A stretch of 64,000 nucleotides of DNA from an uncultured Christensenella sp. GTDB lineage: Bacteria > Bacillota > Clostridia > Christensenellales > Pumilibacteraceae. Each line of letters starts with the position of its first letter. The first letter of the stretch is position 1. A model generated the notes under the pieces. The model was not told the origin of the DNA, searched no databases, and saw only the letters and a list, made by a program, of their open reading frames with translations. Made by a program: the position numbers and the translations under genes. Location of the stretch: positions 34,164 to 98,163 of the forward strand of contig CAJTTD010000008.1 of NCBI GenBank assembly GCA_910579205.1, written 5' to 3'. Below, piece by piece: positions 9,788 to 18,834 of the stretch.

Positions 9788-10726
9788 CTAAATATCTTTA
9801 CAGTAGAACTTGCAAACTTCGTCGAACGTGGGGATACTTTCGCTTGCGCCCCGCCGCGACACGCTAAGCGCCGCCGCCCGCGTTGCAAACGTGCAAGCTT
9901 CCTTAAACGAATACATACCTATATGCGGATACGTTAGCGCAAGCGCACCCACAAACGTATCGCCCGCCCCCGTGGTATCCACTACGCTCGTTTTGCACGC
10001 GGGGATATGCGCAGCCAACCGCGCGCCGTCCGAAATAGCCGCGCCGCGCGCGCCGAGAGTGATCACCACATACGGCACGCCGAACGCATGGAACTTTTCT
10101 ATAGCAGCGTTCTGCGACGCGCTGTCCGTGGGATTTATCCCCGTCAATATTTTGGTTTCCGTCTCGTTGGGAACTATTATGTCTACGTTATAATAAAGAT
10201 CGTCGGGGAGCGTCTTTGCAGGCGCGGGATTGAGTATAGTCGTCATGCCGATGGAGCGCGCTTTTCTCAACGCGTATGCGACTATATACAACGGAACTTC
10301 GAGCTGACAAAGCAGCGTGTCGTTCTCCGTAGCATAATTAAGCGCTTCGTCCACGTCCGACTTGGTTATGCCGGAGTTCGCGCCGCTGTACACCATTATG
10401 CGATTGTCCTTGCCCGAGATAGTAACTATAGCCGTACCCGTAGGGCGGTTTACCTTGCTTACGAACTCCGTATCCACACCGAATTCGGCGAGCTTTTGCA
10501 AAAGCTCCTCGCCCGCAAGGTCTTTTCCGACATGTCCTATGAATTTAACGGCGGGTTTTCTGCCGCTGCGGTCGCCGCCCAAGCGTGCTATCGCCACCGC
10601 TTGATTTGCGCCCTTGCCGCCCAAGCCGCTCTCGCAACTGTCGGCGATCACCGTCTCGCCCTTTTTGGGCAACTGCTCTACCTCGACCGAAATATCCTTA
10701 TTAATACTGCCGAGTACGTATATCAT
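9788..10726 (-). CDS. rbsK: Ribokinase (PfkB family)
   Basis: 312 residues from the ATG at 10726, which has AAGGAG seven bases upstream. PfkB family features are complete: the N-terminal GSINKDISVEVEQLPKKGET strand-loop, the GLGGKGANQAVAIARLGG substrate signature and the DTTGAGDTFVGAL anion-hole and catalytic-aspartate motif near residue 250. The enzyme phosphorylates ribose to ribose 5-phosphate in the cytoplasm. Its start overlaps the stop of the upstream sodium-phosphate symporter gene by four bases (ATGA), so the two are translationally coupled. No ribose transporter or rbsR is present, so a related sugar or nucleoside substrate cannot be excluded. Confidence 0.9.
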   Translation of the reverse strand: MIYVLGSINKDISVEVEQLPKKGETVIADSCESGLGGKGANQAVAIARLGGDRSGRKPAVKFIGHVGKDLAGEELLQKLAEFGVDTEFVSKVNRPTGTAIVTISGKDNRIMVYSGANSGITKSDVDEALNYATENDTLLCQLEVPLYIVAYALRKARSIGMTTILNPAPAKTLPDDLYYNVDIIVPNETETKILTGINPTDSASQNAAIEKFHAFGVPYVVITLGARGAAISDGARLAAHIPACKTSVVDTTGAGDTFVGALALTYPHIGMYSFKEACTFATRAAALSVSRRGASESIPTFDEVCKFYCKDI

Positions 10727-12567
10727 ACCGAGTCTCCTTGACATTGCTCGATACCGCCGTCTTCCTTTCCTTCCGTCATAGCCGCTTGCGCGTCGGGTAC
10801 GCCCTTGGCTTCCGATGTAGCCGCAACGTCCGCAGCGGGGTCTATCTCGCGCAAGCTCGACCCGTTGTACCGCCGCTCGTGCGTCAAGCGCTTTTGCTCT
10901 TCCGCTATCTTCTCCATAGCCTCGCGCTGCGAGCCGGACGGAGATTTAATGGAAAACGCGATGTTTGTCAAATGGTCGGCTATTCTCTCGAGCGCGCTTA
11001 TGGTCGAATAGAAATACGTTCCGCTTTCCACCGAACACCCGCCCGAATTGAGCCGCTGTATATGGTTGTTGCCGAGCAACCGCTTCATCATGTCAACTTC
11101 GTTTTCAAGATCGGCAAAGCCTTTGAGCTTATATGTCGCGTTGTTTTCGAAAATGAACATCGCCTCGTCGAACATAGCCATTACCTTTTCGTACATGGTC
11201 TCCAATTCGTCGAGCGCATCTTGTGTAAACTTGCAATCGGAATCCAACATGGCTTGCGCGTATTCCACAAAGTTTTCGGCGTGGTCCGCTATACGCTCTA
11301 TGTCGCTTACAACATGGAAAAGCGATCCTACAAACTTTTCGTCCGCGCGCGTGAGCGATTCCGCCGACAGCTTTATCAAGTACTTAGCCACGCCCATGTT
11401 TATGTAGTTGATCTTTTGCTCGCTCTTTTGAACTTTTTCACGGTCGGAAACATCGAGTTTTAACAGCGCGGTCATGGCGCGTTTGAGGTTGGACTTGGCG
11501 AGCGTTCCCATATTGTCCACTTCTTGCTTGACCTGCGCGACCGCAATGGGCGGCGTCTGCAAAAATCTGTCGTCTATATAATACATATGCGGGCGGTCTT
11601 CCTGTTCGCTCCGCTTTTCGCGCACAACGAGCGATGCGAACTTGGTAAGCTGCTTTATGAACGGCAAAAGCAGCGCCGTAGTTACCACATTGAATACGAC
11701 GTGGAACATTGCTACTTGGAACTCGGGTTTGCTGAAACATTTTTGCAACAGCCAAACTATCTTATCCGACAACGGCCAAATGATCGCGGTAAACACAACA
11801 GTGCCGATCACGTTGAACATGAGGTGAATGACCGCCGTTCGCTTGGCATTGGTACTCGCGCCGAGCGACGCTATCATAGCTGTAACGCAAGTACCTATGT
11901 TAGTCCCCAAAACAATGAATAAAGCGCACGACAGCGGCATTGCATCTGCCCCTATCATCGAAATAATAATGCCCGTAACCGCCGAAGAACTCTGTATGAC
12001 CGCCGTAAATACCATTCCCAAAAGAATGAGAAGCAACGGGAAGTTTATATGCTGAAAAGCTTCGGTTATGGCGGTTTTGACTGTATCGTTATTAAACGCT
12101 CCACTCATAAGATCGAGACCGATGAATATAAGTCCGAAACCGCCGAGAATGCCGCCTATGCGCTTGTACTTTTCCTTTTTGAAAAAAGTAATCATAAGCG
12201 CGCCGACAACTGCGAATATGCCGAAGTATGTACCGAGATTAAATGTAGACAACGACGCGAGAATGGCGGTAACTGTAGTGCCGATATTCGCGCCCATGAT
12301 GATAGCCGTCGCTTGCACCAGCGTCATAAGTCCCGCATTCACGAACCCTATGACCATGACGGTCGTAGCCGCCGAGCTTTGTATTATAGCGGTAACGGCA
12401 GCGCCCACTCCAACACCGGAAAACCGATTATTGGATATCTTACCGACAAGCTTGCGCATGCCCTTACCCGCGCTACGCTCCAATCCGTCCGACATAAACT
12501 TCATGCCGAACATAAATACGCCGAGACCGGCTATCAAGGACAGTACGCTTAACAATACTTCGTTCAA
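10723..12567 (-). CDS. Na/Pi cotransporter family protein with PhoU-like tail
   Basis: 614 residues. The membrane half contains the two inverted repeats of the NptA/YjbB family, each with a QSS motif (QSSAATT at 63-69 and QSSSAVT near 190), used in sodium-coupled phosphate transport. The C-terminal 240 residues are a PhoU-like helical domain, followed by a low-complexity acidic tail of about 40 residues. The frame begins with TTG at 12567, preceded by GGGAAGTG; no ATG fits better, because the following MNEVLLSVLSLIAGLG alignment matches the paralogue at 49999. The gene is first in a two-gene operon with ribokinase and has a consensus promoter. It may export or import phosphate. Confidence 0.88.
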   Translation of the reverse strand: MNEVLLSVLSLIAGLGVFMFGMKFMSDGLERSAGKGMRKLVGKISNNRFSGVGVGAAVTAIIQSSAATTVMVIGFVNAGLMTLVQATAIIMGANIGTTVTAILASLSTFNLGTYFGIFAVVGALMITFFKKEKYKRIGGILGGFGLIFIGLDLMSGAFNNDTVKTAITEAFQHINFPLLLILLGMVFTAVIQSSSAVTGIIISMIGADAMPLSCALFIVLGTNIGTCVTAMIASLGASTNAKRTAVIHLMFNVIGTVVFTAIIWPLSDKIVWLLQKCFSKPEFQVAMFHVVFNVVTTALLLPFIKQLTKFASLVVREKRSEQEDRPHMYYIDDRFLQTPPIAVAQVKQEVDNMGTLAKSNLKRAMTALLKLDVSDREKVQKSEQKINYINMGVAKYLIKLSAESLTRADEKFVGSLFHVVSDIERIADHAENFVEYAQAMLDSDCKFTQDALDELETMYEKVMAMFDEAMFIFENNATYKLKGFADLENEVDMMKRLLGNNHIQRLNSGGCSVESGTYFYSTISALERIADHLTNIAFSIKSPSGSQREAMEKIAEEQKRLTHERRYNGSSLREIDPAADVAATSEAKGVPDAQAAMTEGKEDGGIEQCQGDSV

Positions 12568-12598
12568 ATTGCACTTCCCGTGTCGTTAGTACGATTCG

Positions 12599-12627
12599 AT
12601 TATACGATAATTTGCGTATCTTGTCAA
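12599..12627 (-). promoter_or_regulatory. Promoter of the Na/Pi symporter-ribokinase operon
   Basis: On the minus strand TTGACA (12627-12622), 17 bases and TATAAT (12604-12599) are perfect consensus boxes, leaving about 25 bases of leader before the TTG start. Confidence 0.8.
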
Positions 12628-12659
12628 CAATATTCGCAAAGCTTGCCGCAAGCGCGCCG

Positions 12660-13205
12660 TTATCGCGCCAACACGGATGCGGACACGGTTTTTGCGCACT
12701 CTTCGCCCGCTAACAGTTTGACTATCTCCAAGCCGAGTTCGAGCGAACAGCCCATAGCCTTCGCCGTTGTTATAAGCCCGTCGGTAACTACGCGTTCGTC
12801 GCACGGCACACGGCCTTGCATAAGTCCCTCATGCCCGGGATAGCATACGGCGCGTTTGCCGCGCAGCAATCCGTTAGCGCCGAGAACGTGCGCGGGCGCG
12901 GCGCAGATAGCCGCCACGCGTTTGCCGCATTGGAGCGCGGCTTTAACTGCGGAGATAAGCTTGTCGCACTGCGCAAGCTTGAGCGTGCCCGGCATGCCGC
13001 CCGGAATAAATATCATGTCCGCATCCGACATGTCAACATCATCGATAACGGCGTCCGCCGATATCTCTATGCCGTGCGAGCTTACGACGCGCTCGCCGCA
13101 AACGGACGTAAGCGTAACGTCTATACCCGCTCGCCGCAACACGTCTACCACGCAAAGACACTCTATCTCTTCCGTACCGTCGGCTATCATAGCGTAAACT
13201 TTCAT
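12660..13205 (-). CDS. DJ-1/PfpI family protein
   Basis: 181 residues, full length for the DJ-1/ThiJ family. It has the flavodoxin-like fold signature with the nucleophile-elbow cysteine in AAICAAPAHVL (C101), the interacting glutamate near residue 15 (TEEIE) and the FIPGGMPGTLKL loop. Family members are glyoxalases, deglycases or chaperone-like stress proteins; which activity applies here is not visible. The ATG at 13205 follows AAGGAG. It sits between the TldD/TldE pair and the phosphate symporter, all on the minus strand, but hairpins and a separate promoter suggest its own unit. Confidence 0.9.
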   Translation of the reverse strand: MKVYAMIADGTEEIECLCVVDVLRRAGIDVTLTSVCGERVVSSHGIEISADAVIDDVDMSDADMIFIPGGMPGTLKLAQCDKLISAVKAALQCGKRVAAICAAPAHVLGANGLLRGKRAVCYPGHEGLMQGRVPCDERVVTDGLITTAKAMGCSLELGLEIVKLLAGEECAKTVSASVLAR

Positions 13206-13234
13206 ATCGTCTCCTTACACTCCGTAAAAGCGCA

Positions 13235-13258
13235 GTCGCGCGGCATTTGCCGCGCGAC
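13235..13258 (-). terminator. Strong GC hairpin, probable terminator after tldE
   Basis: The perfect stem GTCGCGCGGC/GCCGCGCGAC with a 4-base loop lies between tldE and the DJ-1 gene. On the minus strand it is followed by TGCGCTTTT, a weak U tract, so termination may be partial. Confidence 0.5.
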
Positions 13259-13281
13259 CGAACGAAAACATTTTATTATTA

Positions 13282-14610
13282 TCAGTCTTGCTTGCACGAG
13301 ATCGACAGCGAACCGATGACTACGGACGGCGTTTTTACGCCGTAATAGGTGAGTTTTTCGTCGTTGCCTACAGCCGTGATATCGGCAAAGTCGGTCATTA
13401 TATTGCCTGCGACAGTCATTAGCGATACGGGTTTAACGAGCTTGCCGCCCTTTATCTCGTAACCGCTCGCCTGAAGCGAATAGTTGCCCGACTGACCGTT
13501 GATACCCGTAGCTACGCCGCCGAGGTCGGTTATGTAAATACCGTCGCCCACAAACTTAAACAGCTCGTCTTGAGTTTTGTCGCCCGCTTTTACCGTAGTG
13601 AACGTTATGGCGGGGCGAACGTTGCCGCCCGACAGTCTGCCGTTGCCCGTGGACTTTACTCCCGCGCGCTTGGCGGTGTCCAAGTCGTACACATAGCCCG
13701 TAGGCACGCCCTTGTCTATGAGCGTTTTGTTTTTGCACGGCACGCCTTCGTCGTCGAACGCGCCGCAGAAAACTTCGTCGCCTATGGGCGTTTCTTCCAA
13801 TGTCAACAGCTCGGAAAACGCTTTAGTTCCGATCTTGCCTTTCAACAGCGAAACGTTCTGTTCCACCGCAAACGCCGAAAAACCGCTCTGCAGCGTGGCG
13901 AACAGCACCGCAACGCAATCGGGCGAATACACTACTTTGTACTTGCCGCTCTTTACCGTTTCGCCGCCGAACTGTTTTACCGTGTCGTCGATGAGTTTGG
14001 ATACGAATGCGTCCACGTCGAAGCCGTCTACGGTCTTAAGGATATCGTAGTTCATGCCGCTCTGTATCTCTTCGCCGCTTACTGCTTTGACTTGCGCCAT
14101 GACCATAACATAGTTTGTCTCGCCTTTTACGTCCAGTCCGTTGCTGTTGACTATCTGCAACGCGCCATACGAATATCTGACCGTTACATTGACAAGCTCT
14201 ATTCGCTTATCGCCCGCGAGCGTTTTTGCCGATATCTGTTTTGCGATATCCACAAAGGTAGACGCCGGGGTGTTTTTAAGCGACTCACTGAAATTATCGA
14301 CTTTTTCGTATTTGTACTCGTTACCGTTGATAAAGAAATCGGGGTCAAGCGGATTGCCGTACTTAGCCGAATCTTTAAGCGCGGACACCGCCATGTCTAT
14401 AACTTCGTCGTCCACGCGATCGGATGCAAATACGCCGCACTTGCCGTCCACAAGACCGCGGACTTTCATCGAGCCGTTGTCGGCGACGGTCAAGTTTTCA
14501 AGCTCGTTATTGAACATGGAGACGGACATTTCGCTTTCCGTCTGTATGCGGGTCTCGAACTGTTCTATACCCGCGGCTTTTGCCGCTTTGAAAAGTTTTT
14601 CTATATTCAT
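13282..14610 (-). CDS. pmbA: TldE/PmbA family protein
   Basis: 442 residues from the ATG at 14610; AAAGGAGAG lies eight bases upstream, and the longer frame runs back into tldD. It is the TldE half of the TldD/TldE metalloprotease, lacking the HExxxH motif present in its partner, as expected. Late motifs include AGDKTQDELFKFVGDGIYI and GVATGINGQSGNYSLQASGYEI. With TldD it forms a heterodimer that processes unstructured peptides, such as microcin or CcdA-type substrates in enterobacteria. The tldD stop and this start share one base (TAATG), so translation is coupled. No peptide-antibiotic precursor is visible nearby. Confidence 0.93.
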   Translation of the reverse strand: MNIEKLFKAAKAAGIEQFETRIQTESEMSVSMFNNELENLTVADNGSMKVRGLVDGKCGVFASDRVDDEVIDMAVSALKDSAKYGNPLDPDFFINGNEYKYEKVDNFSESLKNTPASTFVDIAKQISAKTLAGDKRIELVNVTVRYSYGALQIVNSNGLDVKGETNYVMVMAQVKAVSGEEIQSGMNYDILKTVDGFDVDAFVSKLIDDTVKQFGGETVKSGKYKVVYSPDCVAVLFATLQSGFSAFAVEQNVSLLKGKIGTKAFSELLTLEETPIGDEVFCGAFDDEGVPCKNKTLIDKGVPTGYVYDLDTAKRAGVKSTGNGRLSGGNVRPAITFTTVKAGDKTQDELFKFVGDGIYITDLGGVATGINGQSGNYSLQASGYEIKGGKLVKPVSLMTVAGNIMTDFADITAVGNDEKLTYYGVKTPSVVIGSLSISCKQD

Positions 14611-16007
14611 TATACAGTCTCTCCTTTGCCGCCAACGGTCATTTCCGCCACGCGCAGCGTAGGCTGACCGACCGCGGCGCAAACCGAACCGGACGCCGCT
14701 CCGCACATACCCGCGGAAAGCTCAGCGTCGTTGCCTACCATATCTATCTTGGGAAGTATCTCGTATCCGAAGCCCACAAGACAAGCTTGCTTGACAAGAT
14801 GATCGAGCTTTCCGTCTTTTACCACATACGTCTTTGCCGATGTAAAGTTGAATTTATCGGTTGTGGGATCGACCGATCCGCCGTTGAACGACACGCAGTA
14901 CAATCCGTATTTAGTAGCCTTGATTATCTCTTCTGGAGTAGACTTGCCCGACGCTATGTACGTGTTGGTCATGCGCGTAGTGGGCATGTATTTGTACGAT
15001 TCGCGGCGGCACGCGCCCGTAGACTTCATGTTCATGCGTCTGCCGTCAAACGTATCCACCATGTACGATTTGAGCACGCCGTTTTCTATCAAAACGTTGC
15101 GCGTGGACGGCTCGCCTTCGTCGTCGAAGTTCTCGCTGCCCCAACCGTGGTCGAGCGTTCCGTCATCTATGGCGGTAACTATATCGGACGCTATCTTTTG
15201 TCCGAGCTTGCCCGCAAACGGCGACGAATTGTGCGATATGGCAGTGCCTTCGAGCGGGTGTCCGCACGCTTCGTGGAAAAGCACTCCGCCAAACTTATTG
15301 CCTATGATAACGGGCATGACTCCCGACGGGCATTCGGGCGCGTCGAGTAACGCTACGGCATCCTCCGCCGCTTCCTTAGCGCCTTTAACATAATCGATAT
15401 CGCTCAAGAACTCCACGCCTTTGCTAAGTCCGGGCGAAAACATGCCTACTTCGAACGCGCCGTCGCGCGAAGCTATAGCCGTTGCGGTTACGCGCGTATG
15501 CACGCGTCTGTCGCGCACAGTGCGGCTGACTCCTTCTTTGACGGTAAAGATCTCCACGTACTCGTCCGTCTCATTCATCGAGCATCTGGCATTGACTATA
15601 AGCGGAGACGTTTCGTAAATAACTTTCTCGCCGCGTTTAAGATACTCTATCCGCTCCTCCGTTGTCATAGTATCCGCTTCTTTGGCGGGCGCGTGTTTAT
15701 CGGGATTTTTAACCTCTTTAAGTTCGCCCGCGTTCAACTTTCTTTTACCGTCGAACGACGCCGCAAGCTTTTCGGCAAGCGCGACGAGCGAACTTTCCGA
15801 CAGATCGGAAGTGTAGCCGTAAACTTGTTGCAAGCCGCACATGAGCCTGACGCCCGCGCCGTATATCAACTGCGTAGCTACGTTATCGACGCGCTTGTAG
15901 TTGAGATCGACGGCGCGCTGGGTCTTGTTTTGCACGTACAGTTCGGCAAAATCGGCACCCGTCGCCAACCCCGCGTCCAATACTTTTTTTGCTATTTCAG
16001 AATTCAT
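14610..16007 (-). CDS. tldD: Metalloprotease TldD
   Basis: 465 residues from the ATG at 16007, which follows AAAGGAGG by six bases; the upstream ATG of the longer frame lacks a ribosome site. The zinc motif is FHEACGHPLEG with H245, E246 and H250. Other family landmarks are GWGSENFDDEGEPSTRNVLIENG and the C-terminal GMCGAASGSVCAAVGQPTLRV segment with a cysteine-rich end. It pairs with the downstream coupled pmbA product. The arrangement tldD-tldE in a two-gene operon is conserved in many Firmicutes. Confidence in family is high, physiological substrate unknown. Confidence 0.95.
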   Translation of the reverse strand: MNSEIAKKVLDAGLATGADFAELYVQNKTQRAVDLNYKRVDNVATQLIYGAGVRLMCGLQQVYGYTSDLSESSLVALAEKLAASFDGKRKLNAGELKEVKNPDKHAPAKEADTMTTEERIEYLKRGEKVIYETSPLIVNARCSMNETDEYVEIFTVKEGVSRTVRDRRVHTRVTATAIASRDGAFEVGMFSPGLSKGVEFLSDIDYVKGAKEAAEDAVALLDAPECPSGVMPVIIGNKFGGVLFHEACGHPLEGTAISHNSSPFAGKLGQKIASDIVTAIDDGTLDHGWGSENFDDEGEPSTRNVLIENGVLKSYMVDTFDGRRMNMKSTGACRRESYKYMPTTRMTNTYIASGKSTPEEIIKATKYGLYCVSFNGGSVDPTTDKFNFTSAKTYVVKDGKLDHLVKQACLVGFGYEILPKIDMVGNDAELSAGMCGAASGSVCAAVGQPTLRVAEMTVGGKGETV

Positions 16008-16084
16008 AGGAATCCTCCTTTGTGTATAAGCATAGCACAAATGCCCCAAAAAATCAAATCTATATAGATTAAATTATCATTAAA

Positions 16085-16113
16085 TTGACTTTTTTCAAGT
16101 TTGGGCGTATCAT
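16085..16113 (+). promoter_or_regulatory. Promoter giving a leaderless thiN mRNA
   Basis: TTGACT (16085-16090), 17 bases, TATCAT (16108-16113), then six bases before the ATG at 16120. The expected start of transcription falls on the A of the start codon, and no ribosome binding site precedes it. Confidence 0.75.
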
Positions 16114-16119
16114 ATACGC

Positions 16120-16743
16120 ATGGATAAGCTGTGCATTATATTCGGCGCGGGCGAAGTCTTTGAACCGCGCCGCGCCAAGAAAAAAGACGATACCGTGATC
16201 GCGGCGGACGGCGGCTACGAAAAAGCGCTTGCCGTCGGGTTTTCGCCCGACGCGGTAATAGGCGACTTCGACTCGGGCAAACAACCCCAAGGCACTGCCG
16301 CGTATGTGATCAAGCTAAATCGAGACAAAGACGATACCGACATGCTTGCCGCTATCAAGCTCGGATTGAGGCGCGGACACGATACTTTTGCGATATACGG
16401 CGGCGTGGGCGGCAGACTCGATCACACCGTAGCCAACTTCGGCGCGCTTGCCTATCTCAACGCATTCGGCGCGCACGGATATCTAATAGACGAAACATCG
16501 ATCGCCACCGTCATTACGAACGAAAAATTTTGCGTTCCCAAGTCGGCGAGCGGCGGAGTTTCCGTTTTCGCATACGGCGGCAATGCGAGCGGAGTAACGC
16601 TCAAGGGCTTAAAGTTTCCGCTCGACAACGCTACGCTCACGCCCGAATTTCCCATCGGCGTATCCAATGAAACGGTAAACGGAAAACAAGCCGAAATTAC
16701 TGTAAAGCAAGGCTCGCTGCTGGTGTTTTTTCCGCGCCCGTAA
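16120..16743 (+). CDS. thiN: Thiamine pyrophosphokinase
   Basis: 207 residues, the normal size. Diagnostic motifs are the N-terminal AADGGYEKAL, VIGDFDS at 46-52, the metal/ATP motif DKDDTD at 69-74 and YGGVGGRLDHTVANF, together the Tpk catalytic domain that transfers pyrophosphate from ATP to thiamine. The C-terminal thiamine-binding subdomain (GASVFAYGGNASGV to QGSLLVFF) is present. The ATG lies six bases after a -10 box and has no Shine-Dalgarno sequence, so translation is probably leaderless. No thi biosynthesis genes or TPP riboswitch are near, which fits a thiamine salvager. Confidence 0.92.
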   Translation: MDKLCIIFGAGEVFEPRRAKKKDDTVIAADGGYEKALAVGFSPDAVIGDFDSGKQPQGTAAYVIKLNRDKDDTDMLAAIKLGLRRGHDTFAIYGGVGGRLDHTVANFGALAYLNAFGAHGYLIDETSIATVITNEKFCVPKSASGGVSVFAYGGNASGVTLKGLKFPLDNATLTPEFPIGVSNETVNGKQAEITVKQGSLLVFFPRP

Positions 16744-16817
16744 ATAATTAAGCAAGTGAGATTTTTATAATATTTCGCACGATCGCCGCCATATATATCT
16801 GCGGCAAACGCATCGAT

Positions 16818-17267
16818 CTATAAGTCTTTAAGCTCTTTTACCATTTGTATATACGGCAAACGCTCGTAACCGACCTTGCCGTACAGCCGCGCCGCGCCGT
16901 CGTTGCTCGGCGACACTTCCAACCGCATGCGCACGGCGGTCTTGTAAATTTCTTCCAATTCGGACAAAACATTACCGCCCAGCCCGTTGCCGCGATATTT
17001 TTGTTTGATGTAAAGATCTTCTATCATTATGCTTATGCCGCCGCGTTCGGTGGAATAGCCCTTGGATACCATGGTGTATCCCGCGATGTTGCCGTCAAGC
17101 ACTATGACATGACCGTCAACAAACGGGAGATCGCTCAAACAGTCGTCTATGTCCTTATTCAAAATTTCGCGCGGCGCGGGACTGAGCAGCGCGGGAGTCG
17201 AGTAAAACTCGGTCATCATGTCAAGCACTTCGGCGCGGTCTTGCTCTTGCATAGGTCTCAAAAACAT
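16818..17267 (-). CDS. GNAT family N-acetyltransferase
   Basis: 149 residues, a typical single-domain GNAT. Motif A is visible as LYIKQKYRGNGLGGNVLSELEEIYK, with the R/Q-x-x-G-x-G/A acetyl-CoA loop, followed by RLEVSPSNDGAARLYGKVGYERL, the motif-B strand-helix. ATG at 17267 follows AAAAAGGAGA. The substrate, whether small molecule or protein, cannot be read from sequence. It is 30 bases downstream of the RadC-like gene's end on the same strand and may be cotranscribed with it in the order RadC-like then GNAT. Confidence 0.88.
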   Translation of the reverse strand: MFLRPMQEQDRAEVLDMMTEFYSTPALLSPAPREILNKDIDDCLSDLPFVDGHVIVLDGNIAGYTMVSKGYSTERGGISIMIEDLYIKQKYRGNGLGGNVLSELEEIYKTAVRMRLEVSPSNDGAARLYGKVGYERLPYIQMVKELKDL

Positions 17268-17299
17268 GTCGGTCTCCTTTTTGTAAACGTCATAAACAG

Positions 17300-18262
17300 C
17301 TATTCGTCGGCGTTAAGTTTATATATAAGCTCGGGCGATAGGGACGCACGGCGAAGCGGAACGAAAACAAATTCCACATACCCGTCGTCCGATACTCCGC
17401 CGAACGTGTAATAACCGTATTCGGTAAACAGCAGACAATCGAGCAACCGAGTGTTGACAGACCGAAGCGCCGCAGACAACGCGGTCATGCTTTCCACGAT
17501 GTCGAACCGATCGTCAAACACATCGTCGTTGCAAGATACCGTTACATAACGCGCTGACAGCTTATATGCCGAACCCACTATTTCACGCGGGGCGAGCGCA
17601 ATGCTGTCGTGCTTTTCCACGGCTATCAATCTGAACGAGCCGTCGAGATACGCAACGCATGCACCCTCCGTACCGCCCGTGAATATAGAACCGAAAAACT
17701 CTACCGCTTGCGAATGCGAAGATATTTCTATCTCGCGCTTGTCGTTCCACAAACCGACAACGCTGAGCATAGGTATCATCTCCGCCGCGCGTTTGGTCAT
17801 GGACCGCACTTTTATCAGTTCGTTTTTGGGCGCGCGCATTACGTCGAGCAGCGAGCCGAACTTATCCAACAGCGCATGCGCGATGGGATTGGTATCTTTG
17901 CGCGGTACGGCAAACGATAATAACGTCTCCAATATCTCTATGTCGCTGAAGCCGTTCAACATAGCGTCGCGACGCGCAGATTCGCGCAATCTCGCTCTAT
18001 GACCTCTATGGATATTTACGCCCACAGATCTCACCGCGCGCACGGCTTTGCTTTCGCCCGCAGCGCCGTAACCGACAATTTTGTTGCCGTCGAAGATATC
18101 TACCGTATCGCCGTTTAGATACGCGCTTCCGCTTTCGCGCGGAATATTTCCGCCGTCCGCAGGCAAAAGCATGTCTTCAAACTCTTTAATGCGCTTTACC
18201 CGTTCTTGTTCGGCGGCTGCGCGATACGCATTACTTTCTTTTTCGTATTTACCGTCGTCCAT
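17300..18262 (-). CDS. RadC-like protein with degenerate JAB domain
   Basis: 320 residues. The centre is RadC-like: GHRARLRESARRDAMLNGF, then EILETLLSFAVPRKDTNPIAHALLDKFGSL, the helix-hairpin-helix region that precedes the JAB/MPN domain in RadC. The C-terminal 130 residues follow the expected strands (CVAYLDGSFRLIAVEK) but the metal-binding HxHP-S-x(n)-D motif is absent; SCNDDVFDDRFD sits where HNHPSG is expected. The N-terminal 90 residues are unique and charged. The protein therefore probably lacks isopeptidase-type activity. RadC's role in DNA metabolism is itself unclear. The start has only a weak GGTGA site. Confidence 0.75.
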   Translation of the reverse strand: MDDGKYEKESNAYRAAAEQERVKRIKEFEDMLLPADGGNIPRESGSAYLNGDTVDIFDGNKIVGYGAAGESKAVRAVRSVGVNIHRGHRARLRESARRDAMLNGFSDIEILETLLSFAVPRKDTNPIAHALLDKFGSLLDVMRAPKNELIKVRSMTKRAAEMIPMLSVVGLWNDKREIEISSHSQAVEFFGSIFTGGTEGACVAYLDGSFRLIAVEKHDSIALAPREIVGSAYKLSARYVTVSCNDDVFDDRFDIVESMTALSAALRSVNTRLLDCLLFTEYGYYTFGGVSDDGYVEFVFVPLRRASLSPELIYKLNADE

Positions 18263-18474
18263 TGCACTTCACCCGTTTGTGTTGCGTCCATATCACATCA
18301 CGCATTTATTTAATAACGTTACGCGTTTACAAAAACTTCGTTTGCAAGCTGCCGTATACCATTATTCGCCCAACGCGAATAACCGCCGCATTTTAAAGTA
18401 CGTTGCGAAAAAGCTCTTGCAAGATTTTTCATACGTATTATATCACAAATACGGCTATATGTAAACACAAAAAG

Positions 18475-18720
18475 CTAAAGCTCGAGATCGTCTTCACCGA
18501 ACAGCGGACTGTTTAAAAATTCGCTGACCGTCATATCGAATCCGCCCGCGATCAGTATCACCGTGGAAAGCATACTGTCCGCGATCGCTTCCCGAAATAT
18601 ATTGTTGAGCGTGGAGTGCGTTATACCGCTGTTCATGGCAAGCCTATAACGCGTCGTACCTCTTTCTTCGAGCAACTGCTCTATCCTAAGGACTAACGCA
18701 TGGTTCAAACTGTTGCGCAT
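18475..18720 (-). CDS. Small XRE/Cro-type HTH regulator
   Basis: 81 residues consisting of one helix-turn-helix domain: RIEQLLEERGTTRYRLAMNSGITHSTLNNIFRE, where GTTRYRLAMNSGITHSTL holds the turn. The tail EFLNSPLFGEDDLEL is acidic. An AGGATG site precedes the ATG at 18720. Such short proteins repress nearby promoters, often their own. No partner gene is adjacent in an operon; the neighbouring kinase-like gene lies on the same strand upstream with a 115-base gap containing no strong promoter for this gene that I can name. Confidence 0.8.
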   Translation of the reverse strand: MRNSLNHALVLRIEQLLEERGTTRYRLAMNSGITHSTLNNIFREAIADSMLSTVILIAGGFDMTVSEFLNSPLFGEDDLEL

Positions 18721-18834
18721 ATCTTGTCATCCTATGATTATTCGCAACTATAATTTATCACCGTTTGCGCAAATGATATTACTGCGCGCAGTAATATAGC
18801 GCATACCAAAAACATTACGACGAGAGACGAAGTA

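Noticed and set aside
16085..16119. TPP riboswitch upstream of thiN
   Set aside because: The space between promoter and ATG is only six bases, leaving no room for an aptamer.
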